A DNA stretch of 64,000 nt, taken from JAAYCI01 sp031548875 (lineage in GTDB: Bacteria; Bacillota; Clostridia; Oscillospirales; Ruminococcaceae). The stretch covers positions 1 through 64,000 of the forward strand of contig JAVBQQ010000006.1 of assembly GCA_031548875.1 (NCBI GenBank), written 5' to 3'. Below are positions 57,777-64,000 of the stretch, one piece after another. Within the stretch, counting starts at the first letter, position 1; each line of letters starts with the position of its first letter. The notes beneath the pieces are model-generated. The model was not told where the DNA came from. It did no database searches and worked only from the letters and a program-made list of their open reading frames with translations. The position numbers and the translations under genes are program-made.

Positions 57777-58685
57777 CTAAGTGTTAAAATTCTGTAAGAA
57801 TTTGGGAAGTTTGGTGCGGCCGGTGCGTTTGTATTCCTCCGTCACGGCCACATCCTCCAGCCAAAAGATGTTGCGCCGGGTGATGCGGAACCCAAGGGTG
57901 CGCTGCAAGCGCAGCGACGCCGTGTTGCCCGGTTCGACCTGCGAAAAGGGCGTCCACCCCTCTTGCAGCTGACGGTTGGTGGCCTTGGCCTGCAGCGCCG
58001 CGCCGATGCCCCGCCGCCGGAAGGCGGGCAGCACCTCCAGCATGCCCAACGAACCCTCGGCATGTGCGCCCACAAACCCGGCGATCTCCCAACCCGCAGA
58101 TGCCCGGCAAACCGCTCCTTCAGGGCGGTTTGGGGGAGGCGGTGCGGGGGGTAACGAGCCGGGCGGAGTGTGGGACGCCTCCCCGCTCACGAACGCCCCC
58201 AGCACCACGCCCGCGTCCAGCTGGTCGCACAGGTATTCGATGCCCACGGGGTTGTCGTAATGTGCCTCCACAAAGGGTGCCCAGGAGGCGTCCAGTGTGC
58301 GGAACTCCACCTCCGGCGCGCGAATCGGAAGCAGTGCCCCGTTCGTGTACACACACTGGCGGCAGGTCATCATGTGGGTAAACGGGGTGGATGCGTACAC
58401 CCCCGGCAGGTGCGCCTCCTCGTGCACCACCAGCATTTCCGCACCCACGGAAAGCTGCGCAAGGCGGGCCGTCTCAGCGGGCGTGCGGGCGGCGATCTCA
58501 CAGGCGTAGGGATCCTCGTCGAGATACAGCAGAACACCGTCCGGGCCTGCCTCGCCCACCCCGGCAATGCCACGGCGCAGCGCCTCCAGCATGTCGATAT
58601 ACAACAGCGGTTCCCGCTCCAGCCAGCGCAGAGCGGTGGCGTGCAGGCCGGGTTTGCCCCATGCCGTCTTCTTTTTTGTTTTCAT
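57777..58685 (-). CDS. GNAT family N-acetyltransferase with N-terminal extension
   Basis: A protein of about 302 residues. The C-terminal half is a GNAT domain: GSLGMLEVLPAFRRRGIGAALQAKATNRQLQ is the acetyl-CoA-binding segment, and GNTASLRLQRTLGFRITRRNIFWLE the C-terminal N-x-x-S-x-x-L/LGF motif. The N-terminal 160 residues (TALRWLEREPLLYIDMLEALRRG) resemble the GCN5-like FR47 arrangement. A repeat insert of 31 codons (ASHTPPG...SAGW) splits LGAFVSGE from IAGFVGAHAEG. Start ATG 58685 follows CAGGGA; ATG 58709 and 58733 are alternatives. Substrate unknown. Confidence 0.83.
   Translation of the reverse strand: MKTKKKTAWGKPGLHATALRWLEREPLLYIDMLEALRRGIAGVGEAGPDGVLLYLDEDPYACEIAARTPAETARLAQLSVGAEMLVVHEEAHLPGVYASTPFTHMMTCRQCVYTNGALLPIRAPEVEFRTLDASWAPFVEAHYDNPVGIEYLCDQLDAGVVLGAFVSGEASHTPPGSLPPAPPPPNRPEGAVCRASAGWEIAGFVGAHAEGSLGMLEVLPAFRRRGIGAALQAKATNRQLQEGWTPFSQVEPGNTASLRLQRTLGFRITRRNIFWLEDVAVTEEYKRTGRTKLPKFLQNFNT
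58086..58183 (+). repeat. In-frame repeat insert E6 in a GNAT gene
   Basis: CTCCC at 58086 and 58179 brackets a 93-base unit (31 codons). Inside, CAAACCGC (58108-58115) and GCGGTTTG (58125-58132) form a hairpin extended by CCT/AGG in the loop. The plus strand shows GCGGTTTGGGGGAGGCGG, a diverged core running opposite to the gene. Excision restores AFVSGEIAGFVG. Confidence 0.68.
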
Positions 58686-58742
58686 CTTTTCCCTGGTCGC
58701 TTCTCCCATACCGGGCCCTGTCTCCCGTCGCATTATTGGGGC

Positions 58743-58896
58743 GTGTCTCTAAAGTATCAATGGGACATCTTCCCTGTCTTATTTTGCGTCTTTCTTCGTT
58801 CTTATCAGTCGGCATAAACCAAGTACGCCTCCCTCCTCGGCTTTGAAATCCATCAAGATCTGCCGGGGAGCCTGCCCATCTCTACTTTAGAAACAC
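58743..58896. mobile_element. MITE-like element with terminal inverted repeats
   Basis: GTGTCTCTAAAGTA at 58743-58756 and TACTTTAGAAACAC at 58883-58896 are inverted repeats matching at 13 of 14 positions; pairing extends weakly outward to about 19 bases. The 154-bp interior is less GC-rich and carries a fragment reading MPTDKNEERRKIRQGRCPIDTL on the minus strand, with no transposase. It ends four bases before the priA stop codon. No clear target duplication is visible. Confidence 0.7.
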
Positions 58897-58899
58897 ATC

Positions 58900-61605
58900 C
58901 TAGATATTGTCGGCGTTGAAGTCCACCCACAAGGCGCTTTTTTTGGACCATCCCGCCCGGCGCCAGTCATCCATGGCAGCCTGCAGCAGCGCGCGGAAGG
59001 GCGCGTCCGCCCGGCATTTGAGCGTGAGCCGCCAGCGCCAGCTGCCCGCCACCTGCGCCACGTTCATGGGCGCGGGGCCCAAAACGCGTAGCGGGATGTC
59101 CGGCTGTTCGGCCGCGCGGGAGGCCAGAAAACCCGCGAACGCCCGTGCGCTGGCCATGGCCCCGGCTTCCACCGGCGCCGAGAACCCCACCACGCACAAG
59201 CCGCACAACGGCGGGTAGAGCGCGTGGCGACGGAACTCAATCTCCTGCTCGTAGAACGCCTCGTAGTCCTGCTTGGCGGCCAGCGTGAGCACCGGGTTTC
59301 CCACATCCATGCTCTGAATGAGCGCCACGCCCCGCTGTGCTGCGCCATCTGCGCCGGGGCGGCCGGAGCGGCCCACCACCTGCGTGACCAGCGAAAACAC
59401 CTGCTCATACGCGCGGTAGCCCTGGGCAAACAGCAGCGAATCGATACCGATGACACCCACGAGCCCTACCCGCTCGAAATCCAGCCCCTTGGCCACCATC
59501 TGGGTGCCCAGCAGGATATCATACTCGCCGCGCCCAAAAGCGCGCAGCATACCCACGTGGGCGCCCCGTCTGGTGGTGGAATCCATATCCATGCGCAGTA
59601 CGCGCGCGTCGGGGAACAGCGCGGCCAATTCCTCCTCCAGCCGCTGGGTGCCAAAGCCCATGTACCGCATCTGGCCGCCGCACTCGGGGCAGATTTCGGG
59701 CGCGGGGCTGAGTGAATGCCCGCAGTAGTGGCAGAGTAGTCGTCCGCCGGGGCCGACCTCCTCGGCGCCTTCCGGTTCCGGCTCGTCCAGGATTTTCGCC
59801 GCGGCCGGCGCCTGGGTCTCGGCGGCCAGGCGTTTCCACAGGTTTTTAGTCTCTTCTAAAGAGAGGGCGGCTGCCGGCTCAGTGTCTGCGGGCAGGGCGG
59901 CGGCCTGCGCCTTGCTCGGGGCGTCGCCCTCCGCCTGCCTTCCGGGCGCCCCGCCGCCGCGCCCCCGGTGGTACACCATGGGCACACTGCAATCGGGGCA
60001 TTTCAGCACCGTGTTGCAGGCGCGGCAGACGCCCACCCGGTGGTAGCCCCGCCGATTGAGCAGGTAGATGGCCTGCCGGCCGGCCGCAAGCGCCTCGCCC
60101 GTGGCCTGGGCCAACCGGCGGCTCACCAGCCCGGCGTTGCCCTCCATCAGCTCGTCGTGCATGTCCACCAGTTCCACCTGGGGCAGGGGCACCCCGGCGT
60201 AGCGCGTGTGCAGCGTGTGCAGTGTGTAGCGGCCGGCCCTGGCGCCGTAGTAGCTGGCCACCGAGGGCGTGGCCGACGCCAGCAGCAACAGCGCGCCGTG
60301 GCGCCCCGCGCGGCGGCGGGCCACCTCGATGGCATCATACCGGGGGCTCTGCTCACTCTGGTAGCTGCGCTCCTGCTCCTCGTCAACAACGATAAGGCCG
60401 ATGTCGTCCAGCGGGGCGAACACCGCGCTGCGCGTGCCCACCACCACCCGCGCCGCACCGGCGCGCACCGCCCGCCATTGCAACAGGCGTTCGGTGTGCG
60501 AAAGGCCACTGTGCTGCACGGCCACGGCCGGCCCAAAGGCCGCCCGTAGCTGACCGATCATCTGCGGTGTGAGGCCGATCTCGGGCACGAGCACGAGGGC
60601 CGTCCTGCCGGCGTCCAGCGCCGCCTGCACCAGGTGCAGGAAGACGGACGTCTTGCCGCTTCCTGTCACGCCATACAGCAGGGCGGGCTTGGGAAGGTCT
60701 TCGCCCATGCGGGCGAGCAACTCCTTCGCAACCTGCGCTTGTGCCGGGCTGAGCTGCGGCAGCTGTTGCCGCGCCGCCGGTGCCTGCTTTTGCGCGGCAG
60801 AAGGCTTCTCCTGCCCGTCTAACAAAAAATCATCCAGCACAACGGCGCGGTCCTGCTGCGCAGCCACAATTTGGCCGCGTTTGCACAGGGTGTCCAGCAC
60901 GCCGGGGCCCACGCCGCAACAGGCCAGCAGCTCCGCCTTGGGCAGCGGACCATCCGCCAGTGCGTCCATTACCAGCTGCTGCTTGGCCGTGAGTGGTTTG
61001 GCGGTTTGTTCGGCATCTGCGGCCCGCACATCGTCCAAAGCGCTACTTGCCGCCCCCCCGTCTGCGGGTGCCGGGCAAACCCGCGCGCAGCGCGTGTTTG
61101 AGAGCGGCGGCGCAGAAATCGACGAGCCGAATGGGGTTCCTCCCGCCGCCCCCCCGCACAAAGCGTACACCGTCTCAGAGTGGCGGCGGATGTGCGCCTG
61201 CAATGCCCAGCCTGTCTCCGTCCTTTGGGGGCGGTGTTGCGCACCGTGTGGCAGCACCGCCCGCACGGCTTCGTACCAGGTGCAAAAGGTGGCTTCGCGC
61301 AGGTAGCGCACGATGGCCACCAGTTCATCGGTGAGCCGCGTCTCGGGCGGGGCGGCGTCCAGCAGTTCTTTCAGGCCGGCGCGCGCCTTCCCCGCCTGCG
61401 CCTCTCCTGCCAAGACGTCATCTCCCGGATCTTCGCCCTGCTCCACCACCACGCCCACACGGGGGGCGCGCTCGCCCCGGCCGAAGGGCACCAGCACCAC
61501 GCTGCCAACAAAAATATGCCCTTCCAGGCGGGCGGGCACAAGATAGGTATACAGTCTGTCATAGTCGGCCGTGGCCCCGGAAAGGGCCACCTGGGCAGTG
61601 CGCAA
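58900..61605 (-). CDS. priA: Primosomal protein N' (replication restart helicase PriA)
   Basis: A 901-residue helicase, clearly longer than usual (about 730-820). The N-terminal 3'-DNA-binding domain starts RTAQVALSGATADYDRLYTYLVP. Helicase motifs: LLYGVTGSGKTSVFL (Walker A), IVVDEEQERSYQSEQSPRYDA (Walker B DEEQ variant), LLLASATPSV (motif III), TQMVAKGLDFERVGLVGVI (motif V) and QVVGRSGRPG (motif VI). Zinc ligands are CRACNTVLKCPDC and CHYCGHSLSPAPEICPECGG. Two extra segments exist: repeat insert E4 in the winged-helix region and about 75 residues between zinc pairs. Start TTG 61605 follows AGGAGG. Confidence 0.95.
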   Translation of the reverse strand: MRTAQVALSGATADYDRLYTYLVPARLEGHIFVGSVVLVPFGRGERAPRVGVVVEQGEDPGDDVLAGEAQAGKARAGLKELLDAAPPETRLTDELVAIVRYLREATFCTWYEAVRAVLPHGAQHRPQRTETGWALQAHIRRHSETVYALCGGAAGGTPFGSSISAPPLSNTRCARVCPAPADGGAASSALDDVRAADAEQTAKPLTAKQQLVMDALADGPLPKAELLACCGVGPGVLDTLCKRGQIVAAQQDRAVVLDDFLLDGQEKPSAAQKQAPAARQQLPQLSPAQAQVAKELLARMGEDLPKPALLYGVTGSGKTSVFLHLVQAALDAGRTALVLVPEIGLTPQMIGQLRAAFGPAVAVQHSGLSHTERLLQWRAVRAGAARVVVGTRSAVFAPLDDIGLIVVDEEQERSYQSEQSPRYDAIEVARRRAGRHGALLLLASATPSVASYYGARAGRYTLHTLHTRYAGVPLPQVELVDMHDELMEGNAGLVSRRLAQATGEALAAGRQAIYLLNRRGYHRVGVCRACNTVLKCPDCSVPMVYHRGRGGGAPGRQAEGDAPSKAQAAALPADTEPAAALSLEETKNLWKRLAAETQAPAAAKILDEPEPEGAEEVGPGGRLLCHYCGHSLSPAPEICPECGGQMRYMGFGTQRLEEELAALFPDARVLRMDMDSTTRRGAHVGMLRAFGRGEYDILLGTQMVAKGLDFERVGLVGVIGIDSLLFAQGYRAYEQVFSLVTQVVGRSGRPGADGAAQRGVALIQSMDVGNPVLTLAAKQDYEAFYEQEIEFRRHALYPPLCGLCVVGFSAPVEAGAMASARAFAGFLASRAAEQPDIPLRVLGPAPMNVAQVAGSWRWRLTLKCRADAPFRALLQAAMDDWRRAGWSKKSALWVDFNADNI
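61049..61156 (+). repeat. In-frame repeat insert E4 in priA
   Basis: A perfect 12-bp direct repeat GCCGCCCCCCCG (61049-61060 and 61145-61156) is spaced 96 bases, 32 codons. The plus strand carries GTGTTTGAGAGCGGCGG, identical to the rlmN insert but antisense to priA, so the same element is read through in the opposite direction (APPLSNTRCA). Excision leaves YALCGGAASSALDD. Confidence 0.82.
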
Positions 61606-61671
61606 GTGCTCGTTCCTCCTCTGTCACCCATTGGCAACCACTGATAAAGCGCGCCACTCGAAAGCCGCCAT

Positions 61672-62262
61672 CTATTCGGCGGCCGCCTCGGCCGGTTGTT
61701 GCCGGCGCTTTTGCAGGATGGCGTACAGTTCCTCGGCGCAATCGTCCGCGTCGTGGTTCACAATGCGGTAGTCGTAGCTGTTGGCGTGTTTCATCTCTTC
61801 CACGGCACGCAACAGCCGCCGCTGCACACGCTCCTCGCTCTCGCTGGCGCGGCCGCGCAACCGGCGCTCCAGTTCTTCCATGCTGGGCGGCAGGATGAAG
61901 ACCGTGGTGCACTCGGGATATTGCTGCTTTATGTTGGCCGCGCCCTGCACCTCGATGACCAGCACGCAGGTGACGCCCTGGGCCATGCGTTCTTCCAGCT
62001 GGCTGCGCAGGGTACCATAGTAGTTGCCCACATACTCGGCATACTCCACAAGACCGCCCTCTTGTATACGCTGTTCGAATTCCGCTCGGGTGAGAAAAAA
62101 ATAGTCCACGCCCTGCACCTCGTCGCGGCGCATGGGGCGGGTGGTGGCGCTCACCGAACGCTCCACCCCGGCGTGGGCGCCGATCATCTTGGCCACCACC
62201 GTGTCCTTGCCGCAGCCGGAGGGACCGCTCACCACCAGCAGATTGCGCTGTTCATTCATCAT
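61672..62262 (-). CDS. gmk: Guanylate kinase
   Basis: A 196-residue guanylate kinase. VVSGPSGCGKDTVVAKM is the P-loop, SVSATTRPMRRDEVQGVDYFFL the GMP-binding R-x-x-R and the G-x-D-Y-F motif, FEQRIQEGGLVEYAEYVGNYYGTL the lid, and VLVIEVQGAANIKQQYP the D/E-V-x-G-A region. An Ala/Glu/Gln tail follows. It phosphorylates GMP to GDP. The ATG overlaps the end of remA by eleven bases. priA starts 66 bases downstream, so the rpoZ and coaBC genes commonly found between gmk and priA are missing here. Confidence 0.96.
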   Translation of the reverse strand: MMNEQRNLLVVSGPSGCGKDTVVAKMIGAHAGVERSVSATTRPMRRDEVQGVDYFFLTRAEFEQRIQEGGLVEYAEYVGNYYGTLRSQLEERMAQGVTCVLVIEVQGAANIKQQYPECTTVFILPPSMEELERRLRGRASESEERVQRRLLRAVEEMKHANSYDYRIVNHDADDCAEELYAILQKRRQQPAEAAAE

Positions 62263-62524
62263 CTTCGCCTGCCTCCGCATCCCCCGGGTGGGCCTCGGCC
62301 AGGCGGCCGGCAACTGTTTCGGGCTGCACCGCGCACAGGATGACATGGTCGGAATCGGCGATGAGCACCGCGCGGGTGCGCCTGCCGTAAGTCGCGTCGA
62401 TCAGCGTGCCCCGCTCGCGCGCCTCGGACACGATGCGCTTGATGGGGGCCGATTCAGGGCTGACGATGGCGATGAGACGGCTGGCGTTCACCATATTGCC
62501 AAAACCGATATTGATCAGTTTCAT
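62252..62524 (-). CDS. remA: Extracellular matrix/sporulation regulator RemA
   Basis: A 90-residue DUF370 protein. KLINIGFGNMVNASRLIAIVSPESAPIKRIVSEARERGTLIDATYGRRTRAVLIADSDHVIL in outline is the RemA core, with the G-F-G-N and Y-G-R-R-T-R-A motifs. In Bacillus subtilis RemA is a DNA-binding ring protein that activates matrix and osmoprotection genes. The C-terminal acidic tail is extra. The gene lies between yicC and gmk, its conserved place in Bacillota. Confidence 0.95.
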   Translation of the reverse strand: MKLINIGFGNMVNASRLIAIVSPESAPIKRIVSEARERGTLIDATYGRRTRAVLIADSDHVILCAVQPETVAGRLAEAHPGDAEAGEDDE

Positions 62525-62588
62525 AGGCGAAGGGAGTTCCTTTCTTCTCTTCTCTCTGCGTTGAAGAACCCTTTTTGCAGGAAAAATC

Positions 62589-63467
62589 TCACTCCAGATT
62601 CTGTATCTGCTCGCGGATCTTCTCGATCTCGCCCTTCATCTCCACCACAAGGCGTGTGATGGCCACCTCCTGGCATTTGGATCCGATCGTATTCACCTCG
62701 CGGTTCAGCTCCTGGGTCAAAAAATCCAACTTGCGGCCCACGCTGCCGCCCTTTTCAAGGATGCCACGGAACTGCTCGATGTGGCTGCGCAGGCGTACAG
62801 TCTCTTCATCCACGGCGGTGCGGTCGGCAAAAATGGCGGCCTCTGTAAGCATGCGGCCCTCGTCCACGGTGGTGTCGGCCAGCAGTTCCGAGAGCCGCTC
62901 GTACAGTTTGTCGCGGTAGCGCCGCACGCGGCCGGCGCTGTCTTCCTCCACGCTACCCAGCATGGTTTCCACGGCGGCAAGGCGGGCCTCCATGTCGGCG
63001 CGCAGCTGCAGCCCTTCCGTCTCGCGCATGGTCGTGTGGCGGGCCAGCGCCTGCCCGGCCACCTGCATCACGTCGGCCGCCAACTGTTCCTCGTCCGTTT
63101 CTGTCTTGGTAACAGTGAACACCTCGGGAAAACGCCCCAGCTGCGCCGCCGTTATATCCGCTTCAACGTGCAGCTCGTCCGCAATGTGCATAAGCGCATC
63201 ATAATACCCTGTGGCCACGGGCAGGTTGGCGCTCACCTGGGCGCCGCCGCCCTCCATGTTCTGCAGAGAGAGGTGCAGCTCCACCTTGCCCCGGCTCACG
63301 GCGGCCGAAACCGCCTTCTTCAGCAGGTCGTCCAAAAAAGCCGCGCCCCGCGGCAGGCGGGACGAGTATTCAAAATAGCGGGAATTCACGCTTCGTATCT
63401 CCACCGAGACGCTGCGTCCGTTTAATTGTTCCTCGGCGCGTCCGTAGCCGGTCATGCTGTAGACCAT
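62589..63467 (-). CDS. YicC/YloC family endoribonuclease
   Basis: A 292-residue YicC protein: MVYSMTGYGRAEEQ, VEIRSVNSRYFEYSSRLPR and KVELHLSLQ form the N-terminal domain, and the C-terminal GRKLDFLTQELNREVNTIGSKCQEVAITRLVVEMKGEIEKIREQIQNLE the conserved DUF1732 helices with the E-N-R-E-x-N-T motif. YicC-type enzymes cleave RNA, and YloC in Bacillus degrades mRNA. Start ATG 63467 follows GGAGG at 63473. It heads the remA-gmk-priA cluster. The following 145 bases to the right hold no clear gene. Confidence 0.95.
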   Translation of the reverse strand: MVYSMTGYGRAEEQLNGRSVSVEIRSVNSRYFEYSSRLPRGAAFLDDLLKKAVSAAVSRGKVELHLSLQNMEGGGAQVSANLPVATGYYDALMHIADELHVEADITAAQLGRFPEVFTVTKTETDEEQLAADVMQVAGQALARHTTMRETEGLQLRADMEARLAAVETMLGSVEEDSAGRVRRYRDKLYERLSELLADTTVDEGRMLTEAAIFADRTAVDEETVRLRSHIEQFRGILEKGGSVGRKLDFLTQELNREVNTIGSKCQEVAITRLVVEMKGEIEKIREQIQNLE

Positions 63468-63613
63468 GGCGTCCTCCCCATGCAAAGCACAGATTTGCTC
63501 TATTTTATCACAGTTGTGCCCGCTTTACAAACTTTGCAGCAGCGGTAAAACCAAAACCCGCTCCCGGTTGTCTATCCATGCAGAACGTGCATTGCTGGAG
63601 GTCATCGGCTATA

Positions 63614-63793
63614 ATGGATACAAGACCTGTCACCATCCGGGAACTGCTGCTGGCCGCCGCGCGCGCCCAGCCGCTGGACGATGGAAACGCCCGCCACCTT
63701 TGGGGGCGCATCCAGGCAAAAAGGCATCCCTCCCGGCGCCCGGCCCGGCAACAGCACGGCACACCCACAGCGAAAGAGAGGAAACAGCGGTGA
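63614..63793 (+). CDS. Short hypothetical protein overlapping the sigma-factor gene
   Basis: A possible 59-residue protein (MDTRPVTIRELLLAAARAQPLDD...), basic in its C-terminal half. Its stop codon overlaps the sigma factor start in GTGA, supporting translational coupling. There is no ribosome site at good spacing (GGAGG is about 13 bases away), and TATAAT at 63610-63615 overlaps the ATG, so this TATAAT could instead be a promoter -10 box. No homology is recognised. Treat as tentative. Confidence 0.4.
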   Translation: MDTRPVTIRELLLAAARAQPLDDGNARHLWGRIQAKRHPSRRPARQQHGTPTAKERKQR

Positions 63794-64000
63794 AGGTTGA
63801 GTACGCAGTATTGGTAGCGGAGGCCCGCGAGGGCGACGAGCAGGCGATGGCAGCGCTGTACCGGGCCACTTACAACCTGGCCTACTACGTGGCGCTACAA
63901 TTGGTAAAAAACAGGGAAGACGCCCTGGATGTGATGCAGGACGCCTACATCCGCGCATTCGGGCGACTGCGCACCTTGAAGGACCCCGCCCGTTTCGAGA
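63790..64000 (+). CDS. ECF-type sigma-70 family RNA polymerase sigma factor, N-terminal part
   Basis: The first 70 codons of a sigma factor, cut by the right edge. EYAVLVAEAREGDEQAMAALYRATYNLAYYVALQLVKNREDALDVMQDAYIRAFGRLRTLKDPARFE in outline matches the region 2 domain: the E-A-x-x-G-D-x-x-A-x-x-x-L-Y start and the D-A-L-D-V-x-Q-D-A-Y-I-R-A-F core that recognises the -10 element. Start GTG 63790 overlaps a small upstream ORF. An anti-sigma factor would be expected to the right of the window. Confidence 0.88.
   Translation, partial: MKVEYAVLVAEAREGDEQAMAALYRATYNLAYYVALQLVKNREDALDVMQDAYIRAFGRLRTLKDPARFE

Noticed and set aside
58498..58815. Open frame spanning the MITE-like element on the minus strand
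   Set aside because: It overlaps the acetyltransferase gene in another frame and shows no transposase motif.

Overview
The window reads as a chromosome segment of a GC-rich Bacillota, most likely a gut clostridium of the Oscillospiraceae/Ruminococcaceae type. This is inferred from the pknB-prpC-rsgA-thiN and yicC-remA-gmk-priA-def-fmt gene order, RemA, PASTA-kinase signalling, a YugP-type protease, strong AGGAGG ribosome sites and many ATGA stop/start overlaps. No rRNA or CRISPR array is present. There is one complete tRNA-Arg and one tRNA-Arg fragment.

Layout. 1-4.2 kb: small metabolic genes, including a four-gene overlapping operon on the minus strand (esterase, sfsA, GNAT acetyltransferase, DUF1294). 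4.3-19.5 kb: an AT-richer accessory island. It holds an antitoxin-like pair, a nitroreductase block with a frameshifted TSCPD gene, Rrf2 plus two tandem flavodoxin/ferredoxin proteins, HxlR plus flavin reductase, a WYL regulator block, and a two-component system with a fused ABC transporter. Its blocks are separated by imperfect 120-190 bp direct repeats (modules A and B). It ends at a tyrosine-integrase remnant beside the two tRNA-Arg sequences. 19.7-34.4 kb: GC-rich core with a cysteine synthase homologue, a MATE pump, a BTAD regulator, an unusual QueG-like/ASCH fusion, a sensor diguanylate cyclase, pyrophosphatase, a YjfB-like motility protein, a leucine-rich-repeat membrane protein with a histone-H1-like tail, a phosphosugar mutase, L31 and YigZ. 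34.6-46 kb: a heterodimeric ABC exporter flanking a FUSC-like membrane protein, then rlmH, walJ, ycxB, murA and a large M23 peptidase. 46.1-63.5 kb: a long minus-strand housekeeping cluster (yicC, remA, gmk, priA, GNAT, def, fmt, yugP, GNAT, rsmB, rlmN, prpC, pknB, rsgA, thiN, rluA-like). The right edge cuts an ECF-type sigma factor.

Most striking observation. Six otherwise ordinary proteins (the QueG-like/ASCH fusion, an RluA-type synthase, RlmN, RsmB, a GNAT enzyme and PriA) carry seven in-frame inserts of about 69-96 bp. The inserts share a core resembling GTGTTTGAGAGCGGCGG, lie in either orientation, and are mostly bracketed by short direct repeats whose spacing is a multiple of three. 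Removing one repeat unit restores the expected family motif. They look like a dispersed mobile element that can insert inside reading frames without breaking them, comparable in concept to Rickettsia palindromic elements. This needs a genome-wide search to confirm.
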